Shown: positions 24,310-32,321 of the stretch, one piece after another
Layout of the letters: each line of letters begins with the position of its first letter
How positions within the stretch are numbered: position 1 is the stretch's first letter
Source of the DNA: Halosimplex pelagicum
Lineage (GTDB): Archaea; Halobacteriota; Halobacteria; Halobacteriales; Haloarculaceae
Length of the DNA stretch: 64,000 nt
NCBI RefSeq assembly: GCF_013415905.1
Contig: NZ_CP058909.1
Span: 186,001 to 250,000, forward strand
Direction of reading: 5' to 3'
Position numbers and translations under genes: made by a program
The notes under the pieces: model-generated
Told to the model about the DNA's origin: nothing
Database searches by the model: none
Seen by the model: the letters and a program-made list of their open reading frames with translations, nothing else

Positions 24310-25251
24310 CTACACGACGGAATCGGGGTTCGGGAGCTCGGCCATCCCGCCGGCGCGGGTGGTCGCGGCGGCGGCGACGGCGTTCCCGCGTTCGAGGACG
24401 GCACGCAGGTCCCGTTCGCCGCCGGCCAGCGCGTCGACGACGCCGGCGGTGAAAGCGTCGCCGGCCCCGGTACTGTCGACGGCGTCGACGGCGTAGCCGC
24501 CATGGGACGCCTCGGCGGGGCCCCAGGGGGCGTCGGTGGCCGCCCGGGCCGCCGCGCCGTCCTCGCCCAGCGTCAGGAAGACGGTGTGGGGGCCGCGCTC
24601 GTGGAGTTGTGGTGCGACGGCGTCGATATCGCCGGTGTCGCCCTCGATCCCGGCCGGTCCCAGGTCCTCGGGGGAGGCCTTGACCGCGTCGACGGCGGGA
24701 AGTATCCGGTCGACCTCCCCGGCGAAGTCGGCGTCGCCCCACAGCTCCGGGCGGGCGTTCAGGTCGAAGACGACGGTGCAGTCGCGGGCGTTCGCGCGGT
24801 CGACGAGGTCGCGGATCGCTCCCCGCGAGGGGTCGCTGGCGAGAGGGACGCTGCCGACGACGACCCAGTCGACGGCGTCGAGGGCGTCGTCGGGGACACG
24901 GCCGAGTTCGAGGCGGGTGTCGGCGGTGCCGTCGCGGTAGAAGGTGAACCGGGGGCCGCTCGCCGGGTCGCCGCTGACGAACGCGAGGGTGGTCTTGGCC
25001 GAGGGGTCCCGTTCGACGAACCGGTCCGGGACGCCGCGGTCGGCGAGCGTCTCGACGAGGAAGTCGCCGAAGGGGTCGCTCCCGACGCGGGTCCAGAACC
25101 AGGCGGGGCGGTCGAGCTGGGCGAGCCGGACGGCGACGTTGGCGGGGGCGCCGCCGGGTCGGCGGGCGAACTCCTCGGTGGCCGCCAGGGGCGTAGCGGT
25201 CCCCGGCAGGAAGTCGACGAGCGTCTCGCCGGCGACGAGAACGTCGGGCAT
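24310..25251 (-). CDS. PfkB family carbohydrate kinase (fructokinase-like)
   Basis: 313 aa ribokinase fold. The first PfkB signature is visible as RRPGGAPANVAVRLAQLD and the second as VDSTGAGDAFTAGVVDAL, whose GAGD Asp is the catalytic base. VFDLNARPELW and TLGEDGA are typical sugar and ATP contacts. The GGAPANVAV form is closest to fructokinases, but 2-keto-3-deoxygluconate kinases of haloarchaea are also PfkB proteins. The neighbouring aldolase makes either route possible. The ATG at 25251 sits right before VLVAGETLVDF. Confidence 0.88.
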   Translation of the reverse strand: MPDVLVAGETLVDFLPGTATPLAATEEFARRPGGAPANVAVRLAQLDRPAWFWTRVGSDPFGDFLVETLADRGVPDRFVERDPSAKTTLAFVSGDPASGPRFTFYRDGTADTRLELGRVPDDALDAVDWVVVGSVPLASDPSRGAIRDLVDRANARDCTVVFDLNARPELWGDADFAGEVDRILPAVDAVKASPEDLGPAGIEGDTGDIDAVAPQLHERGPHTVFLTLGEDGAAARAATDAPWGPAEASHGGYAVDAVDSTGAGDAFTAGVVDALAGGERDLRAVLERGNAVAAAATTRAGGMAELPNPDSVV

Positions 25252-25333
25252 GGGCGGAGCTACCGGGGCGGCGACGAAAAAGACGGGGGAGTCGCGGGTC
25301 AGCCGGCCGGCGGCCGACCACGCTCGCGGACGG

Positions 25334-27484
25334 TCACTCCGGCGGTTCGTAGTCGGTGTCGGTGCTGGCCTGCGTGAGGCCGGTCAGCGTGGTGCCGATC
25401 GGCATGTTGACGTTGCGCGCGTAGTCGAGGGCGCGGGCGCCGTCGCCCGGCCACTCGAGGTCCCGGACGTTGCCCCAGGTCCCGGACAGCGACTGGGCGA
25501 ACACGAAGTCGGGGAGGTAGTAGTTGTAGTACTGCGCGCAGGTGCGGTACAGCTCCAGGACCTCCTCCTGGGACGCGCCGGGCTCGCGGATCGCCTGGAC
25601 GACCTCGAACATGTCGACCTCGCGGCCGTTCTCCAGGTCCGGGTTGATGCCGGCCTCGTCCGGCGCCTCGATGGAGCCGACCTCCTCGGGCAGCTGGACG
25701 TGGACGGGCTTGTTCTGGGTGTCGCGGTCGTCCTCCTCGGTGAGCCGGAAGACGCTGCCGGCGGTGGGACTGCCGCCCAGCAGGGCCTCGCCCCACCAGG
25801 CGCCGCGGTCGTTGTACTTGCCGAAGATGGTCGCGGTGTCCGACCAGAACAGCGACGTGTCGTAGTTCAGCCCGCTGCCTTCCGGGTTGAGGCTGTCCGA
25901 CCACGTCGAGAAACCGGGCGTCGAGAAGTTGACGCCGAAGCCCCAGTTGGCGAGGTTCGCCCGGATCGTCTGGGCGGCCTGGACGTAGCTGCTGTTGCCC
26001 GACTGGGCCGTGAGGTCGATCGTCGCCTGGTTGCCGTTGGGGTCGACCCACTGGCCGCCCTGCTTGCTGTAGCCCGCGTTCCGCATGTACTGGTTCGCGT
26101 TCTCGAGGTTCTGGTCGCGCGAGTAGGTGTGGAGGCTGTCCAGGAACTCCTCGGAGAAGGTGGACTCGTTCTCCGAGTCCATCAGGAACGTGTCGTAGGA
26201 GGTGGTCTGGCCGGTCTCCTCGCCCCAGCCGTTGGCGACGACGGCGTTCCAGTCGACCGCCTCGACCAGGGCCCGGCGTACCCACAACCGCTGGAGATGC
26301 GGGTTGTGCCAGTTCATCAGCCACTGGGTGCCCAGCGTGGCGTTGAGCCACCGCGTCAGCTCCTGCATGTGGTCGGGGAGCATCTCGCGGTTGAAGTCCG
26401 AACTGGGCGTGACGGCGCCGCCGTTGAAGTCGATCGAGCCGTTCGACGCGAGCGTCTGGCGCCGGCTCGCGTCCGCCCAGAAGATCTCGACGTTCTCGAC
26501 GTTCGTGTGGCCGGCGTTGGGGTGGTCGTCGTCCTTGCGGAGGACCATCGACTCCGAGCCCACGTCGTCCATGTTCCGGAGGACGTACATCCCCGACCCC
26601 CAGCCCTCGCCCTCCTCCACGGCGATGCGCTGCAGCGAGACGCGGTCGCTCGCCAGTTCGTCGCTGACCGACGAGACCTCCTCCGCCGAGGAGGCGTCCT
26701 GAAACTGCTCGTGGTACGGGTCCGTGAAGTCGGTGTGCAGCGGCGGATTGAACAGCAGGCCCTTCGCCTGGGCTTCGATGATCGGCTTGGCGACGGGGTT
26801 GGGATCCTGTTCGGGGACCGTCCCCTTGTCGAACCAGCCGTGGCGGGTCCACTGGTCCTCGGCCTCCTCGTTGAACGTCGCGCCCTCGGTGTACTTGTTG
26901 CCGTTGAAGAACCAGGCGGTGTGGTTGTGCTGGACCAGCGTCGGCGCGTCGTAGGGGTCGCCGTTCCAGAACGACGCCCGGTCGTCGAGGTGGTGGCGCC
27001 AGTCGTAGGGCTCGTTGACCGTCCACTCCTCGATCCACGTCATCAGCTCGACCTCCTCGTGGTCGGGCTTGTGCGGGGTCGGCACCGTCGTCCCGCTGTA
27101 GGCGTTGGTCTTCGTGTGGACGTTGTTGAGCCCGTTCAGCTCCGACATCCAGTTGTCGCCGTAGGTGTTGTCCTGAGGCGTCCAGGGGTTCCAGTTGAAC
27201 ACGTCCGGCGAGTTGTTGACCGCCACCCGGACGGTGTCGGTCACCGCCTGGCTCGCCGTGGCGGTCTCGCTCCCGCCGTCGTCCGACTCCGTCGGCGTGT
27301 CACCGCCGTCTCCCCCCGCGTCGGTCTGCGTGTCCTCGCCGCCACCGCCACCGTCGGTCGGCGTGTCGCCGCCGCCGCTGCCGCTGGGACACCCCGCCAG
27401 GCCCGCCGCACTCAGGCCCGCGAGGATCTGTGCGTACTGTCGACGTGACAGGTCCGAACCACTGCCATTGGGATCACGTGGCAT
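25334..27484 (-). CDS. ABC-type substrate-binding lipoprotein (family 5, peptide/oligosaccharide type)
   Basis: 716 aa. The N-terminus has a twin-arginine signal and lipobox: SDLSRRQYAQILAGLSAAGL followed by AGC, so it is exported folded and lipid-anchored. A Thr/Gly/Asp-rich linker (about 40-75) precedes the large ligand-binding domain typical of Dpp/Opp-like solute-binding proteins, for example FNWNPWTPQDNTYGDNW and VRRALVEAVDWNAVVANGWG. At more than 700 aa it is longer than bacterial DppA (about 530), as is usual for haloarchaeal members. No permease or ATPase gene is adjacent. It lies 82 bp upstream of the sugar kinase gene. Confidence 0.88.
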   Translation of the reverse strand: MPRDPNGSGSDLSRRQYAQILAGLSAAGLAGCPSGSGGGDTPTDGGGGGEDTQTDAGGDGGDTPTESDDGGSETATASQAVTDTVRVAVNNSPDVFNWNPWTPQDNTYGDNWMSELNGLNNVHTKTNAYSGTTVPTPHKPDHEEVELMTWIEEWTVNEPYDWRHHLDDRASFWNGDPYDAPTLVQHNHTAWFFNGNKYTEGATFNEEAEDQWTRHGWFDKGTVPEQDPNPVAKPIIEAQAKGLLFNPPLHTDFTDPYHEQFQDASSAEEVSSVSDELASDRVSLQRIAVEEGEGWGSGMYVLRNMDDVGSESMVLRKDDDHPNAGHTNVENVEIFWADASRRQTLASNGSIDFNGGAVTPSSDFNREMLPDHMQELTRWLNATLGTQWLMNWHNPHLQRLWVRRALVEAVDWNAVVANGWGEETGQTTSYDTFLMDSENESTFSEEFLDSLHTYSRDQNLENANQYMRNAGYSKQGGQWVDPNGNQATIDLTAQSGNSSYVQAAQTIRANLANWGFGVNFSTPGFSTWSDSLNPEGSGLNYDTSLFWSDTATIFGKYNDRGAWWGEALLGGSPTAGSVFRLTEEDDRDTQNKPVHVQLPEEVGSIEAPDEAGINPDLENGREVDMFEVVQAIREPGASQEEVLELYRTCAQYYNYYLPDFVFAQSLSGTWGNVRDLEWPGDGARALDYARNVNMPIGTTLTGLTQASTDTDYEPPE

Positions 27485-27506
27485 ACCACACAGGTCCAGC
27501 GACTCG

Positions 27507-27514
27507 TATATAAT
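27507..27514 (-). promoter_or_regulatory. TATA box of the substrate-binding protein gene
   Basis: The minus strand reads ATTATATA, 23-30 bases before the ATG at 27484. It is one of the clearest promoter elements of the window and supports a leaderless mRNA. Confidence 0.6.
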
Positions 27515-28016
27515 GGTTGTCCACGTTATCGTAACAGATTCCGGCTCGCTAAATCCGAACGGGCCAGAATACGCCGGAAACGCGCTATCGACGCCTCGAA
27601 GCCGAGTACTTATATCAAGATATCGCCGTCGATTCTGTTTAACAATGAAGAACATACGGCATGGGGGAGCCGGACCGCCGCGTCGATCAGGACAGTGTTG
27701 CTGGTTCCCGGCGACGGGGTCCGCGTCGGTTCGAGCGGAACCGATAGCGAGACGCGCTGACCTTCTGTGACGGGCGCACGATCCCGCTTCGAGGGGTCGG
27801 ACCGGGGTTCCCCTCCACGGAACGCGAGGGGATGATTCCAACATGGTTGGAATATATTGGCCGCCGAAACGCACCGCAGGTTCGCCCCGAACGGTAGTGT
27901 CGCGCCGTTCTACCCGCGATCGGCCCGTCCAACAGTAGTGGATCGCTGTGACGTGACACTGTACCGGCGCCAGCCGGACGGACATACCCATGTCGGTCGG
28001 GGCGGAACGGCGAGTC
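27515..28016. other. A/T-richer intergenic region between the lipoprotein gene and the SDR stub
   Basis: About 500 bp without a credible gene, visibly richer in A/T than the surroundings. It includes another promoter-like string (ACTTATATCAAGATATCG near 27607) and the palindrome at 27835-27853. It might be the scar of a lost gene or of an excised element, next to a truncated dehydrogenase. Confidence 0.5.
27835..27853. promoter_or_regulatory. Perfect inverted repeat, candidate operator
   Basis: ATTCCAAC ATG GTTGGAAT: two perfect 8-bp arms around a 3-bp centre, directly followed by the A/T-rich ATATATTGG, which could be a TATA element on the plus strand. It stands about 165 bp upstream of the dehydrogenase stub. 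This is the size and symmetry of a dimeric regulator site, now probably without its original target. Confidence 0.5.
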
Positions 28017-28163
28017 ATGGGAACGACCGACTTCGACTTCGCGGGCGGGACGGTCCTGGTCACCGGCGGGGGTTCCGGCATCGGGCGGGCGCTCGCGCCG
28101 GCGTTCGCCGACGCCGACGCGGCCGTCGTCGTCGCCGACAGATGCGAGCGGCCGCGGGACGAC
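28017..28163 (+). pseudogene. N-terminal stub of a short-chain dehydrogenase/reductase
   Basis: The first about 45 codons read MGTTDFDFAGGTVLVTGGGS, then GIGRALAPAFADADAAVVVADR. This is the complete nucleotide-binding TGxxxGxG segment of an SDR enzyme, which should continue for about 200 more residues. Instead the frame turns into unrelated sequence after VADRCERPRDDD, where the 3' end of the convergent kptA gene begins. The gene appears to have been cut off by a deletion or rearrangement. Confidence 0.75.
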
Positions 28164-28180
28164 GACGCGGCGGCCCCGAC

Positions 28181-28858
28181 TCACTCGGCGTCGAGGACCG
28201 AGAGGTACTCGGGCGGGACGCGCTCCGTGGTGTAGGTCGCCCGGCCGCGACGGGTGATCTCGCGGCTCTCGGCGGTCATCCGGGCGGCGTCGACTTCGAA
28301 CACGACCGGCTCGGCGGCGTGGCGAGCGCCGACGCGCCGGGCTTCCGCGATCGTCCCGGAGAGGTGGACCAGCTGGCGCGACATCGGCCGGAGTCCCTCC
28401 TCACGGATCGCGTCGGCGTTCCCGGGCGCGGTACCGTGATAGAGGGTGTCCGGGACCGGGCCGTCTCCCGATTCCAGATCCACGTCGACCGAGTGGCCGT
28501 AGGCCGCGCGGACGCGGTCGTCCGCCTCCTCAACGCGTGGACTGCCGCCCGCTCGGGACCCGCCGGTGCGTTCGAATCGGCCGTTCGGGTCGGTCGCGAC
28601 GACGGCGGCGACGGCCTCGCGGTCGGCCCAGTCGTACTGTCGTTCGGCGGCGGCGACCAGGTCGCCGACGGCGGTCCAGCCCGCGTCGTCGAGCGCCAGG
28701 CCGGCGTCGTCGGGGAAGTGCCGCAGCGCCCCCGACAGGAACTTCGAGAGCCGACGGCGGCGCTCGCCGTCGAGGACCGCGCGGCCAGCACCGTCGCAGA
28801 CGGGGCAGGCGTCGCCCTCGAAGTAGCCGTGGTCGTCGCAGGCGAGAACGTCGGTCAT
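28181..28858 (-). CDS. kptA: tRNA 2'-phosphotransferase KptA/Tpt1
   Basis: 225 aa. An N-terminal zinc-ribbon-like segment (ACDDHGYFEGDACPVCDGAG) is followed by the KptA fold: LSKFLSGALRHFPDDAGLAL (with the conserved RH), LYHGTAPGNADAIREEGLRP and HLSGTIAEARRVGARH. These contain the Arg-His-Arg-Arg type residues used for NAD+-dependent removal of a 2'-phosphate from RNA. The ATG at 28858 (MTDVLACDDHG) is chosen because the longer frame adds only Arg-rich filler. Its 3' end meets the truncated dehydrogenase stub. Confidence 0.9.
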   Translation of the reverse strand: MTDVLACDDHGYFEGDACPVCDGAGRAVLDGERRRRLSKFLSGALRHFPDDAGLALDDAGWTAVGDLVAAAERQYDWADREAVAAVVATDPNGRFERTGGSRAGGSPRVEEADDRVRAAYGHSVDVDLESGDGPVPDTLYHGTAPGNADAIREEGLRPMSRQLVHLSGTIAEARRVGARHAAEPVVFEVDAARMTAESREITRRGRATYTTERVPPEYLSVLDAE

Positions 28859-29010
28859 CGGACGCCGGTTGGTCGCTCGACGGGAAAACGCGTTCGACGG
28901 CGGCCGGCGAACGTCGGGTCGAACGACCCCCTCGTGGGGGCCGCTGGCACGCCTCACTGGCGCTCGCGACCGCACGGTTTTTCACTCCGATTCCACTAGG
29001 TGGCGCTACA

Positions 29011-29181
29011 ATGGGCTTCGGGAGCTACGACGAATCCGAACAGGAGAACCAGAGCGGGGACGCCGACTACGACGAGGACGACGCCGTCAACGTCCACGAA
29101 CACGACCACGAAGGGGAAGTCTCCGTCGAGGGCGCCGACGAGGCCGACGAGCTCGTCGACCGCCTGCAGGACATGAAGTAA
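29011..29181 (+). CDS. Very acidic small protein (56 aa, DUF5786-like)
   Basis: The protein begins MGFGSYDESEQENQSGDADY and is mostly Asp, Glu, His and Gly, ending ADELVDRLQDMK. It matches a short haloarchaeal family that I recall as DUF5786. No function is known. The ATG at 29011 begins the conserved MGFGSYDESEQ segment. It diverges from kptA across 152 bp. Confidence 0.75.
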   Translation: MGFGSYDESEQENQSGDADYDEDDAVNVHEHDHEGEVSVEGADEADELVDRLQDMK

Positions 29182-29255
29182 GGACGGGACGCCGACCCCA
29201 TCCGTCCGCGCGGAGCGCTCCGGTCGACCCCGCCGCGCCCGCACCCCGCGCCCGG

Positions 29256-29594
29256 TCAGTGCGCTGGAGCGTAGGCGTCCGAGAGCGCGTTCAACACGGC
29301 GACGCCGGCGACGACGAGGGCCATCCCGACGACTCCGGCCGCGTCGAGATTTTCTTCGAAGACGACCACGCCGACCAGCGCCGTCGCCACGATGCCGACG
29401 CCGGCCCACGTCGCGTAGACCAGTCCGACGGGCAGTTCTTCGAGCGTCAGCCCGAGCAGGTAGAAGGATCCGACGTAGCCGGCGACGACGACGGCGGTCG
29501 GGAGCGGGTTCGAGAACCCCTCGCTGGCCTTCAGCGCGGTCGTCCCGGTCACCTCCGCGGCGATGGCGAGCGCGAGCGTCAGGTACGGTCGCAT
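29256..29594 (-). CDS. Small multidrug resistance (SMR) family efflux pump
   Basis: 112 aa with four transmembrane helices. Helix 1 carries the invariant proton/drug-coupling Glu at residue 14 in ALAIAAEVTGTTALKASEGF. LPVGLVYATWAGVGIVATAL and VVFEENLDAAGVVGMALVVAG complete the family pattern. The protein should work as an antiparallel or parallel dimer that exports lipophilic cations. A longer open frame upstream is spurious; the ATG at 29594 gives the correct Glu14 numbering. It is divergent from the TrmB-type regulator gene (101 bp), which may control it. Confidence 0.92.
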   Translation of the reverse strand: MRPYLTLALAIAAEVTGTTALKASEGFSNPLPTAVVVAGYVGSFYLLGLTLEELPVGLVYATWAGVGIVATALVGVVVFEENLDAAGVVGMALVVAGVAVLNALSDAYAPAH

Positions 29595-29695
29595 GGGCGA
29601 GGCGACCCGCGCGACCGGCAAAGCGGTTGTCGAACCCGCCGCCACTTCCTGTCCGTTCCCGAGTACTTTAGGCGCACGGGCGCCCACCGCCGGGT

Positions 29696-30514
29696 ATGTC
29701 GGACCTGGGGGAGCTGGGGCTGTCGAGCTACGAGGAGAAGGTCTACCGGAGCCTGCTGTCGCTCGGGTCGGCGACCGCCCAGGAGGTCTCCGAGGCCAGC
29801 GGCGTCCCGATGGGCCGGATCTACGACGTGTTGAACGGCCTCGACGCCCGCGACGTGGTCCGCAGCCAGTCGACCGAGCCGACGCGCTACGCCGCGGTCG
29901 ACCCCGAGACGGCGGTCGACCGCCTGCTCGCCGAGCGCCGGCGGGAGCTGGACGCCCGCGAGGCCCGTTACGAGGAGATCGCCGACGAGGTCGGGCCGGA
30001 ACTGGCTGCGACCAAACCGGCCGAGAGCCGCTTCTGGACGGCACCGCTGGGCAGCGACGCCGCCGTCTCGCTGGAGCGGGACCTCTTCGCGTCGGCGGGC
30101 GAGACGGTCCGGTCGGCGATGAGCTACCCCTACGCCGCGGCGCCGTGGGAGCGCTACGAACCCGAAATCGACCCGTTCTACGAGACGGTCGACCCCGTGG
30201 TCGACGTGCGGATGCTCGGCCACGCGGCGATGCTCGACGCGGCGCCGCCCGAGGCCGTCGAGCGGGTGGCCGACGCGCCCGCGAACGTCTCCGTGCGCGT
30301 CACGACCGACCTGGAGACGACCTTCGACGCGGTCGACGGCAACGAGGTGACCTTCCACGTCCCGCACCCGACCGAGCGCGGCGAGCGCCTCGGCGTGATC
30401 CACGTCCGCGACGAGTCGATGGCCGGGCGGCTGGTCGAGGTGTTCGACCGCGCGTGGGAGGCGGCGACGCCGCTGTCGACCGTGGTCGAGGACGAGGTCC
30501 CTGCCGAGGAGTGA
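29696..30514 (+). CDS. TrmB family transcriptional regulator
   Basis: 272 aa. The N-terminal winged helix (LGLSSYEEKVYRSLLSLGSA, then EASGVPMGRIYDVLNGLDAR) is the TrmB DNA-binding domain. A coiled linker (RLLAERRRELDAREARYEEI) follows, then a C-terminal ligand domain of about 170 residues. The family regulates sugar and other metabolic genes in archaea. The gene faces away from the SMR pump gene, a layout typical of a regulator controlling its divergent neighbour. A TATA-like TACTTTAG lies about 25 bases before the ATG. Confidence 0.88.
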   Translation: MSDLGELGLSSYEEKVYRSLLSLGSATAQEVSEASGVPMGRIYDVLNGLDARDVVRSQSTEPTRYAAVDPETAVDRLLAERRRELDAREARYEEIADEVGPELAATKPAESRFWTAPLGSDAAVSLERDLFASAGETVRSAMSYPYAAAPWERYEPEIDPFYETVDPVVDVRMLGHAAMLDAAPPEAVERVADAPANVSVRVTTDLETTFDAVDGNEVTFHVPHPTERGERLGVIHVRDESMAGRLVEVFDRAWEAATPLSTVVEDEVPAEE

Positions 30515-30591
30515 CACGGGATCGCGGCGGGGTCGTCGGGCGGCTGGCGCGCCGTCCCCCACCTACTTGATGCTGGGTCGACTAGTTCGGG

Positions 30592-31332
30592 ATGATGTCG
30601 GTTCCGGACGAGATCGACCTCTCGGGGGGCCGCAAGCGCGTCTACCGGTTCGTCGAGCGCCACGGCCCGGTCGAGCCCAGCGCGGTCGCCGAGACCGTCG
30701 GCGTCGACCCCGAGTCCTTCCAGCACCACCTCTCGATCCTCAAGCGCGACGACCTCGTCGAGGTCGACGCCGACGGGCGACTACAGGCCCGCCTCCAGTC
30801 CGGCGAGGCCGAGGAGTTCGAGGAGGCGGGGGTCGCCTACACGGTCCGCCCCGCGCGGCCGGCGGACTTCTCGGGCGTCGTCGGCGTCATCCGCGAGGTC
30901 ACCGAGGGCGGGCGGTACATCACCGCCGAGACTGTCGCCGAGGAGATCGCCTACGAGGAGACGCTCGCGCGGCGCACGCCGACGGAGTGTCGCGTCGTCT
31001 TCGTCGCGACCGTCGCCGAGGAGGTCGTCGGCTGGTGTCACGTCCGCGGCCAGGAGCAGGCCAAACTCCGCGGCACCGCCGAGTGTACCGTCGGCGTCCT
31101 GGCGGGCTATCGCCGCCACGGCATCGGCAGCCACCTCCTCCGGCGCGGCGTCGAGTGGGCCGCCTCGCGGGGCTGTCGGAAGGTGTACAACAGCCTCCCC
31201 GCGACGAACGGCGCCGCCATCGACTTCCTCGAACGCAACGGCTGGCGGATCGAGGCCGTCCGCGAGGACCACTACGATATCGACGGCGAACTCGTCGACG
31301 AGGTGATGCTCGCCCGCCGGCTCGACGAGTGA
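30592..31332 (+). CDS. GNAT N-acetyltransferase with N-terminal helix-turn-helix domain
   Basis: 246 aa. Residues 1-70 form a winged-helix domain (RKRVYRFVERHGPVEPSAVA, then HHLSILKRDDLVEVDADGRL). Residues about 80-246 are a GNAT domain starting YTVRPARPADFSGV, with the acetyl-CoA loop VGVLAGYRRHGIGSHLLRRG and the C-terminal NGAAIDFLERNGWRIEA. The fusion suggests a DNA-binding protein that acetylates a target or senses acetyl-CoA. It follows the TrmB-type gene by 77 bp on the same strand and may be cotranscribed. Confidence 0.88.
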   Translation: MMSVPDEIDLSGGRKRVYRFVERHGPVEPSAVAETVGVDPESFQHHLSILKRDDLVEVDADGRLQARLQSGEAEEFEEAGVAYTVRPARPADFSGVVGVIREVTEGGRYITAETVAEEIAYEETLARRTPTECRVVFVATVAEEVVGWCHVRGQEQAKLRGTAECTVGVLAGYRRHGIGSHLLRRGVEWAASRGCRKVYNSLPATNGAAIDFLERNGWRIEAVREDHYDIDGELVDEVMLARRLDE

Positions 31333-31359
31333 GGGCGCCCCGGGAGCGGTCGCCGCCGC

Positions 31360-31812
31360 TCAGTCGTCCCACTCGTCGCTCGACCAAGCGTCCTCGCCGT
31401 CCTCGACGGACGACTCGCCGGCCCGCGGGAGGACTCGCGAGAGGACGACGTACTCCGCCATCGCCAGCGCGAGCGCGGCCGCGACCGGCAGGAGGGGGCT
31501 CTCGAAGACGAACAGCAGCGCCAATACGACGACGCCGGCTCCAGACAGCGCGTAGCCCGCGGCGCCGGGGTGGAAGCTCCGCGCGAGGTTCTGGTGGGCG
31601 TCGCGGACGTAGCCCTCGTCGGCCCGGCGGATGGTGTAGGGCACCGTGTAGAAGATGCCGACGCCCGAGAGCGCGCCGACGAGGACGCCCACGGCGATCC
31701 GGTCGAACAGGAGGGCGGTCACGGACGCGAGCACCCCGAAGGTGACGACGCCGGCGGCGCCGCCGACCAGTCCGGGCGATATCGGGACCTCGTCCATCGT
31801 CGCGTCTGACAT
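31360..31812 (-). CDS. Small four-helix membrane protein (150 aa)
   Basis: About four hydrophobic helices (residues 14-35, 38-58, 80-105 and 107-125) and an acidic tail that ends WSSDEWDD. The ATG at 31812 (MSDATMDEVPISPG) is chosen over a longer frame. A membrane protein of this pattern is common in haloarchaea, but I do not recognise its family. It is convergent with the GNAT gene (27 bp) and divergent from the next gene across 136 bp. Confidence 0.65.
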   Translation of the reverse strand: MSDATMDEVPISPGLVGGAAGVVTFGVLASVTALLFDRIAVGVLVGALSGVGIFYTVPYTIRRADEGYVRDAHQNLARSFHPGAAGYALSGAGVVVLALLFVFESPLLPVAAALALAMAEYVVLSRVLPRAGESSVEDGEDAWSSDEWDD

Positions 31813-31948
31813 GTGTGCGCGGTCGTGTCGATAGAGGATAAACGGTGGGGAAGCGAGCACGAGTCGGCGAGACGGTGGTGAGCGGTCCACCGATCACTTT
31901 CACGCCGGTCGGGCGACGTTTAAGTCGACGCCGCGTGATTCTCGGCCG

Positions 31949-32305
31949 ATGTCATCTTGGATCCGAGTCACGTTCGACCCCGGGAAGCGACCGCTCGACG
32001 CGGTCGAGCGGCAGCTCCGGGCGGCGCTCGACGACCCGGAGACGGAGCGGCGGGACGGGACGCTGGTCTGGAAGGCCCGGGAGCGAGTCGACGCCGAGGC
32101 CCTGACCGACCTGGGCGTCGCGGCGGAGCGCGTGCTGGTGATCGATGCCAACGACACGGCGATGGCCGGGAGCGGAACGCTCTACGAGTTCGTCGACGGG
32201 GCCTACGTGCCCGTCGACGCGATGGCCGGCGCCGAGGGGTACGTCGGCCGCGACGCGGTCGGCTACGTCCAGCGCGAGCACGGCTTCGTGGGTGCCGCAC
32301 GATGA
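31949..32305 (+). CDS. Conserved haloarchaeal hypothetical protein (118 aa)
   Basis: The sequence starts MSSWIRVTFDPGKRPLDAVE and continues with a helix (RQLRAALDDPETERR) and a beta-rich part (VLVIDANDTAMAGSGTLYEF). It has the look of a small alpha/beta protein without known motifs. I do not recognise its function. Its stop codon at 32303-32305 lies 16 bp before the ATG of the HEAT-like gene, so the two genes form one transcription unit. Confidence 0.7.
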   Translation: MSSWIRVTFDPGKRPLDAVERQLRAALDDPETERRDGTLVWKARERVDAEALTDLGVAAERVLVIDANDTAMAGSGTLYEFVDGAYVPVDAMAGAEGYVGRDAVGYVQREHGFVGAAR

Positions 32306-32321
32306 CGGGGCGACGGGGGCG

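Noticed and set aside
23350..25377. A 675-codon open frame on the plus strand
   Set aside because: It is antisense to the aldolase and sugar kinase, both with complete signatures.
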